Assembly: GCA_007922225.1 (NCBI GenBank)
Contig: ML679966.1
Span: 51,547,583 to 51,611,582, forward strand
DNA length: 64,000 nucleotides
Direction of reading: 5' to 3'
DNA from: Emydura subglobosa
Lineage: Eukaryota; Chordata; Testudines; Chelidae
The notes under the pieces were generated by a model. That model was not told the DNA's origin. It worked only from the letters and a program-made list of their open reading frames with translations, and ran no database searches. Positions within the stretch are counted from its first letter, which is position 1. The number at the start of each line of letters is the position of its first letter. Positions 57,021-64,000 of the stretch are shown here, one piece after another. The position numbers and the translations under genes are program-made.

Positions 57021-60000
57021 TAGTTGCTAAGATGTCTGCAAGGGAAATAGTTGCCTAGTGTTACTGTAATGTGTGACCATACTGGGAATCTGAATTCAGG
57101 TTCCAAACACAATTGATGACTCCCCAGGCAGGCAGGAGCTAAGAAGCACATTTAGCTCTCTAAGAGGATGAAGGAAATCTCTCTCTCTCAGTTCCATATG
57201 CAGGAGTTGCACTGACAGACTCTAACATGGAAGCATGATTCAGTACACAAATCATTTGAAGAGAATAAAAAAGAAAATGGGTGGAACTCATCTCTTTAGC
57301 CCTTCTGTGATTTAAATTGTCAGAAAATCTTTGAAAAGAATTTAAAGAGATCAAGATGCTACTGGAGGATCTTGATTTCTCCAGGTCCCTCTTTGTGGAA
57401 AAGAAGGAAGATATTAAGGCCGGTAGAATTTATGGCACCCCATTTGGGATCAGAGGTTGTCAACAGAATGCTATTAGTCCATTGTCAGAATCCTATTAGC
57501 TGATGTGTCTGACTTCATCTGGTGGAAGGTAGTAGTTGTTGAGACACGGAAATTATTGTGCAGCACATAGGACAGGATAGCTTCAATAATCACACAATAC
57601 TAACCACTGTAGAAGGAGAAGAGTTTACAAAAGCAAATGACTTCCACTTAGAAAAATGCTGCTAAAAGCTAAGACCATGGGAGACTTAGAATGCATGTCA
57701 GTAGTTCCTTGAAATTACAATACAGAATTAGGGCCCGTTTTTCTCAGGTGCAGGGGAAATGCATGTGCTAATATATTCAGGTATATAAATCCATCTTCAA
57801 AAACCCACTGCGTAATTATTGCGGACTTAGAAACTAAAACTTTTCCACATTTGCAAAGAATTATGTACTGTATATATTGCCTGGGCAAAATTACTTGACT
57901 TGCTACTTGAATATTTAACTGAAGGAATCTTAGAACTCAATCCCTCACACAGGCTGTGTAAGACTGAACTAGGGCCTCATTAACTGAAAAAGGGTTCTGC
58001 AGTTGAAAAAGCCAGCCAAGTTGTCAAAACTCTGCCTTCCTTTTACATGTTCTAGAAAAACACAAAATAGCAAGACTAAGGAAATATTTTAATTTCAAAT
58101 TTTCAAGTCATTAAAACTGAAGTTAAAGATCAATTTCAAATATAATTTTGACTATTACCTCACCAAGGCCTCATTCAGACACCTCTAATGTGAATAATTT
58201 CAAATTAGTTCAAATAAAGTGTACCTGTTCTATTGAAAAACCATTAGCTGTTTTATTAACATTCCTCTCTTCATGTTATATACTCAAAACATAGACACCA
58301 ACTAAACAGGAAAGCTATAAAACTAGTGTTAACAGTAAAATAAATACTTATTTCAGTGTTTCACTTAAAGCCTTATTGTATTAGTAGGGCTTTCATATTT
58401 TTGTCTGGTGGGGGAATTTTGCTTATCCTTTTCTCCTACATTTAAGTTATAAAGTCAATCTACCATATACTTTTCTGGTTTTAACTGAAGAGTTTCCTTT
58501 AGCTCACTCATTGTTAGCACTTCTCTATCTGTCTGGTCCTTTCTATTTCCCCTCCCTCTGCCTCTCTCCTCTTTTTACTGCTGAAATGCTTGTCAGTATT
58601 TGTTTCTCTGTTCTCTGCATTGTTGCCCGTGTCTTTCCCACCCATTCTCATCTTCTCTTTGCCTCTACCTGCTCCTTGAGTCAGAGAGCACTGGCTTTTT
58701 TGGGATGGGGGGCAGGCTTTGGTAATAAAAGGATTTTAATCCAGCCCATACACCTGCTTTGTGGTGCTTCTATCCTGTCTTTGCCATTGTTAGAAACTGA
58801 ATGGAGCAATTCAAATGCCTGTCAGAACCACAGGAATATTCTACAGAGCATCAGCCCCATGCTGCCTGCAAATCCTACAAGCAGGAAGCCTCAGACAGCA
58901 TGTGGCTTTGTTGTTGTTGTGGTTTTTTCTTGATTAGGGAAGCATGAATCTGAGTCCCTCATCTCCAACAATAGGCTAATATGCATTTCTAAGTTATTGG
59001 ACTTTGATTGAAAACTACTGAAAACATGGCAAATCTGAATTTTCAAAAAGTTGTCCTCATTTGTACAGATATAATTATTGAGCAGCCTCCTAAACACACA
59101 GGGGTAGATTTGAACACTCGTGCATACAAAAGATAGAATGTTTACATGCAAAGCCCATTTGTTCACCCCCAAATTCTATTACCTTACACCCAGGTGAGTA
59201 TGCTAAAAATAAATATTCACTCAAGGGTTTTGTCTGAGCAGAAATGTAGAAACAGAAGTGAATGCCTGATAGAGACCTTTTTAAAAATCTGGCCCTTAAA
59301 GTCCTCCGTTTTAGAATTTGATGTAGTGGAAAACAATGCTGTAATCCAGAAACTGCAAACTTTGTATTTCTACCTTAATGTGCATCAAGATTACAATTAC
59401 ACTGAAGGCTGGGACACAAACACCGGTGAAGAGTGCAAGAGGGCTTAAATAGAGCGCATGCAGCATAATCCTACAAAGAGCCCCAATGCTAGGGGATGTA
59501 TTTTACATTATCCACTTCAAAAGGAAAAGAAGACTGAAGGGGAGGAGACCTGAGTCAGGGGACTTGGAGGCCCCGGCTCTCCCTCCTTTCCTTGCTGCTC
59601 CTGTACCTGGGAAAAAGAAGGTATTGACCAAGAGTAAACCTTTGCTGCTGGGGTTGAGAGGTTGTTCAGTACACAGAAGGAATCAAGGAAGGAGGGAAAT
59701 TACTTCAAACAGAATCTGAAGGATGGACCAGGGTGGGATTGTGGAAAGCCTTAGACGCAAGACGTTTAAGCTGTGCAGGCCTTAAAAGTAAGGCTGAGGG
59801 GGTATCATCCCTTGCTAATCTTCTGCACCATGACTGTCTGAAGCTAGTGATATTAGTCTGTTAGCTAGTAAAAAAAAAAAAAATCCTCCACCATAACTGA
59901 TAAATGTATTTGCTCATTGGGCACCTTCATAATATGGGGGAATTGTACATGCAAAATATTTTTGGCAGAAAGTGTCAAATCTGCCTGCTCCACTACCAAC

Positions 60001-60715
60001 TGCTGTTGGGTTATTTACCAGCTAATACTAGAATATTCAATTTTATAATTTAGAGTTTTGAATGTTTAAATTAAAGCATTTCCCTATTTTTCTGAATCAA
60101 TGGATTCAATTACACTTTTCACCAAATCTCTTGAGTAGATACCTTTATTAAAAAACCCTCCATTTTGTAGAGAAAAATGACCTGTGGGAACTGAAGCACC
60201 TGTGGAAGCCTTTGGTTTAAGTAAATCATTGTGTCAGTCAAGGCTTTGACTGGTTAAAGATACATAAAAACCTGGCTGACAAACTTTAGGTTGCTAAAAA
60301 TGTCTTAAACATGCTGTGAAAGTGAAAAGCATATTTACTGTGTGGTTGTTGGAACAAGCCCAAATTACTTCAGTAGAAGACTGTTCAATTCTAAGGGCAT
60401 TTAAAGGATATTTTCCTTTACATTTTAACCCCTTACACTGAAGATTAAATAAGAATTTCTCCTTTTATCCTGGTTGAGTGGTGGTGTATATGTTGGAAAT
60501 GAGTGGGGGAGGCAGACTGTAGAAGTAAATATACATGTTTTTCTTATTATGCACATTTTGATGTTGAAGTTAAAACCACGGTGATCTGCAAAAATGCTAT
60601 TTTTTAAAACAAATTCTTTCCAAGATTTGATATTAAGGGAAACCAAAATCTTTATGAATTTTAAAAATGTGTAACCCTTTTCATGAAAACAACCAATGTT
60701 TTCTAACCATAATAT

Positions 60716-60835
60716 TCACAATTTCTCCAAAGGCGGCGGCTTCTTTTTATGCCTCTTTGCAAGCTCCTGTCTGCACTCTTCCATGATTTGATTCACAGTC
60801 CTCTCAGGTCCTAGTTGAGTTGTTTCTCTTTGGCA
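60716..60835 (-). other. Unassigned 40-codon ORF, possible exon or pseudogene fragment
   Basis: Between a TAG and a TGA the minus strand reads 39 amino acids that include VNQIMEECRQELAKRHKKK and then a Pro-Pro-Pro stretch. The Lys/Glu/Arg-rich composition and CpG-containing CCG CCG CCT codons look more like coding sequence than the surrounding AT-rich DNA. A weak acceptor-like CTTAG precedes it and a GTGAAT donor-like site overlaps its end. It does not match the GalNAc-transferase domain. It lies just downstream, on the same strand, of an L2-like LINE fragment, so a LINE 3' region is another possibility. I do not recognise the family. Confidence 0.25.
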
Positions 60836-60899
60836 CTAAGCTTAGGGGAGTTTTAAATGGTTCATGCACTCTTAAAGGGAGTAGTAAATTTTATTACTT

Positions 60900-61610
60900 A
60901 ACCATACCCAAAGTGTGCTAGGTGCTTCAGAGTACAAATTGGATAAGAGACGGCCAGACTTTGATGCTGCCACAGCAGTGTTGCACCATGTGTTAAAGAC
61001 AGGTCACCCACGCCATGGAGACTATCCAAGCCAAGATGATTCCTTGGGTGGCATGGAACCACTGATGCAACCTGCAGTGATGAGTCTTGAGATTTTGGAC
61101 CTTTTGACAACAGGTAGATGTCACAAACAGGAATGGCTGTAGACATTGCCAGATCCTAAAAATACCCCCTCCTGCCAGTCTGCATCACCTGTCTTATCAG
61201 GATGGATTTTAAGACACCTGACTCCATTCAGGACCCAATCTGGGCCAGACACTGGGAGAACAGTGAGACGGGCACAGCCAGGACTGAAAAAAGGAGATAG
61301 AGCTCCTTGACATTAACACAGCACAACAATGCACTCTAGCCGATAATACCTCAGTCTCCCCCAGTGTCTTCAAATAGATGTTGAGCAAAAGGGATGACAG
61401 CATTGAGGGGCACAGGACTGCTCACCCAGAGGCCGTTCGGAAGAGGAGCAATTCCCCAACACTACCTTCTGGCATACAGTCTAAAAGAACCATCAAAACC
61501 ATGTTAAAATGAGTCTATCCATCCTTGTCTGGGCCTGTACTTGCATCAACAGCACCCCAGGATCAACCATATCAAAGGCACTGAAAGATCTAGCACCATC
61601 AGGAGACACA
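60900..61610 (-). mobile_element. L2-type LINE, reverse transcriptase fragment, minus strand
   Basis: Minus-strand translation near 61545-61600 reads RSFSAFDMVDPGVLL, the catalytic A block (S-A-F-D-x-V-D) of L2-group LINEs. Further down, at about 61340-61403, it reads LSSLLLNIYLKTLGE, the later L-S-P-L-L-F-N-I-Y block. The catalytic F/Y-A-D-D box is not readable. 5' truncated and degenerate. Confidence 0.7.
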
Positions 61611-62899
61611 CTTGAACTCTATTTGTTGCCCTACAATCATCCTTCTCACACCTCCTTGCCCTGAGTTCATCCCTAAATCCTCCCATTTCCTCTGTGCTTC
61701 CCTTCATGGCTCTTCTGTCTTACCAATGACAGCTACCACTGGTAAGCACCAGTGGGCTGTCTCCCCTGCTGTTGCAATGAAGCACTGAAATGGGCCAGCA
61801 GGGAGCAATGGAGACCTAGAAGGAAGACAGGAGGCTGCTTCTGCAACCTCTAAACATCTGATAGCACCCCTGGCACCAGGAGAGCCAAAACCAGAAATCA
61901 TTACCCTCTGAATCCGTGGGATGAACCACAGCTATGAACTAAGTAGAACGTAGGACTCCATGCAGAAATTTAGCAGCACAGTCTTCTGAACTGGAGGTGG
62001 GGAACTAATTTGGAGAATGGGCCCTGGCCCTGAGAGTCAGGGAGATAAAGGATCAGACTACAGAGTTCCACTGCATAGTGCAGTCACTTTTAAAAAATCA
62101 TCAGAAGCGCGAAGAGGCCATTCCCACTGAGCATTTTCCACAACATCCAAACAGGCATCAGAGTATTTGTTGAATATTTTTGCTAAATGATTAGCTGTGA
62201 AGATAATTTGTGATCTTTTCCATGGAGGGCATCAGTGACAATGCACTACTGATCAGTCTGCTGGGGACATTACAAGACAGAGTGCATCACCTATATCTGC
62301 TCATCATGAAGACCCAGGCTGCTCCAAAATACAGGATGACAAGCCAGCAGCTTTAGCACATTGTGCAAATTACTGCTGCCACTACCAATGGCACCAAATT
62401 TGCCTGAGAGGACCAAACCTAAGGGAGAGATTTTTTTTAAAGAATGTGATTAAGGGATTTAGAAGCACAGAGTACATGGAAAGCCAATGGGATTTGTGCT
62501 CTTAAATCCCCTAAGCAGTTTTAAAAATATTCTCTTAAATGTTCTCCCTCTCACCTCCACTTGGTAAATTTAGAATGGATAATAATGTACTAAATCAATG
62601 TCTCTTACATTTAAAAAAAAATTATGACAGCATAATGACTGGGTAATCACACACTAAGTTCCTTTATCTATTTTGAAAAGCAACATGAAAACTTTATTCC
62701 CTTTGAGGAAATTTGCATTAATTTATGCCAAAAAAAATGCTACTGAGATGAACAGTGGTCCAGTGCTAACATAGTGACAATTCCTGCTTTTGATTAGTTA
62801 AAAATACAGACAGCTACATTACTACAGTAATATCCATTTTAGACATTGAAAGCAACACCTAGCTTCCAGCTCTCACGAGTTTCACTCTTGAGATAGAGA

Positions 62900-62961
62900 G
62901 TGAAATCCTGGCTCCACTGAAGTCAGTGGCAAAGCTTCCCACTGGAGGCATGATTTCACCC
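62900..62961. repeat. Short palindromic repeat
   Basis: GTGAAATCCTGGCTCCACTGAAGTCAGTGG pairs with CCCACTGGAGGCATGATTTCACCC. Confidence 0.65.
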
Positions 62962-64000
62962 AGAATGCTTAAATGTTTCTAATGATGGCAAGTGGTGAGG
63001 TAAGCCAGAAAGGAAGGGCAGTCCCTAAGGCAAGTTGGACCTCAGTTTTGCGCATTTAAGGTCATAAAAACATCTATAGCAAAATAAAAATAAATCAGTG
63101 CTCTTCTGAATGTGTAATCTTAATCTTAAAACAACTTTATGTAATACTATGGAATAATACCAGTTTAGCCACATTTAATAACTGCAAATACATGTCTAGG
63201 ATTCAGGAAATGACTGAAATAGAGTTCTCCAATGAGGTGTTAAAGTTATCTACAGTACAAGAAATGAATGGCAAAACATGTCAGAACTACTGCTCAATTT
63301 AATCATCTGTTCAAATGATGTATTTGCCCTTGAATAGCAAAGATGGTGCCCTGACTCTGTTGTTGTGGTCACGGCAATACAATACAATATCATGAGAGGC
63401 TTCCAGTTGCTACCAATTTAAAGAATGTTTTTCACATAATGTGATTTAGTGTCCTGAATATGAAAGTGGCTGTATCTCCCAGAGAAAATTAGCAGCATTC
63501 ACTTCAGTGCAAAAATGGGAATGCCATTGGTCATCTCTGCTTTTTAAGTAAGCAGTACTTGCACTGGATTACTACACTTATTAGTGTGAGAAAGCAGTAT
63601 ATCCTTAGATAATCAGAATCTACAGACGGAATGCTTAACATTGAGCATCCTTTCATATTAACTGATATGCAGTAACTTTAAAAGTCCTGGTTTTTGTGTG
63701 AAACATAAAAAGGAAAAGGCCAGGTTAAAAGAAGTCAGGCACAGCCTGAATGAAACACAGAGAAAGCGATGCTGGAGCCAGAGATTGTCTGAGCACTTCA
63801 TTATTTACCCTGTCTCAAATTGGCATAGGCAAGAAGATGTAAAGTCTTTCCAAGTGCGAGTGGAGAAGGTAGTAAATGACAGTCCATCTTGGGACAAATG
63901 TCCCATAAAGGATTCTTGATGTGCACATCCAGGGAGGTTTCTGTGGCTGCTCAATTCTTCTAAAGTATTAAGGAACAGTCTGTTTTCCTCCTTTCAATTT

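Larger units (their letters stand above)
55579..64000 (-). other. Partial intron upstream of the alpha-repeat exon
   Basis: The intron begins at the AG complement at 55579-55580 and runs past the end of the window. It holds a MIR (56801-57020), a short unassigned ORF (60716-60835), an L2-type LINE fragment (60900-61610) and a palindromic repeat (62900-62961). Poly-A tracts occur near 55879-55895 and 59871-59883. No further GalNAc-transferase exon was recognised here. Confidence 0.6.

Noticed and set aside
58511..58933. 140-codon plus-strand ORF
   Set aside because: Leu/Ser/Phe-rich translation of a CT-rich stretch ending in a GTT repeat; it looks like low stop density and not a gene.

Overview
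The window reads as nuclear DNA of a sauropsid vertebrate, most likely a turtle. Non-coding, repeat-rich DNA surrounds one host gene. The case for a turtle is inference: CR1 LINE tails are frequent, two DIRS-type (tyrosine-recombinase) retroelements have the expected inverted-terminal structure, old MIR and L2 copies are present, and there are hAT and Harbinger-like MITEs plus many short palindromic repeats of a kind seen in sauropsid genomes. No bacterial-style operon, CRISPR array, rRNA or tRNA gene was found.

Host gene: three consecutive exons on the minus strand encode the last 144 residues of a polypeptide N-acetylgalactosaminyltransferase, best matching GALNTL6 (closest paralogue GALNT10). 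They are 55462-55578 (39 codons), 42974-43123 (50 codons) and 37391-37558 (55 codons plus TAG). All are joined in phase 0 and each is bounded by AG/GT splice sites. Together they form the C-terminal ricin-type lectin domain, one C-x-D...x-x-W repeat per exon. The catalytic exons must lie beyond base 64000. The 3'UTR runs down from 37390 with a possible AATAAA near 37110.

Layout, bases 1-37000 (downstream of the gene): a minus-strand MIR and palindromic repeats (1-2340); an LTR-like block (3290-3950); a 1.17-kb TIR element flanked by TTA (4017-5182) next to a 231-bp hAT MITE (5199-5429); a degenerate plus-strand DIRS element (6551-12050) interrupted by an LTR-like insertion with minisatellites (about 7530-9190); a minus-strand LTR (13172-13766); a TTA-flanked MITE (17565-17859); CR1 copies (18316, 22510, 30122); L2-like, L1-like and unclassified repeats; and long unique AT-rich stretches.

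Layout, bases 37000-64000 (gene body): the introns carry a MIR (38020), a 520-bp hAT-type element with 19-bp perfect TIRs and an 8-bp target duplication (45699-46218), a second DIRS element on the minus strand, in the same sense as the gene (48597-52085), CR1 (48193, 53526), an L2 tail (54640), a second MIR (56801) and an L2-type LINE reverse-transcriptase fragment (60900-61610).

No wholly new system was recognised. The observations most worth following up are the exon-per-repeat lectin exons, the opposed DIRS pair with differently decayed recombinase domains, and an unassigned 40-codon minus-strand ORF at 60716-60835.
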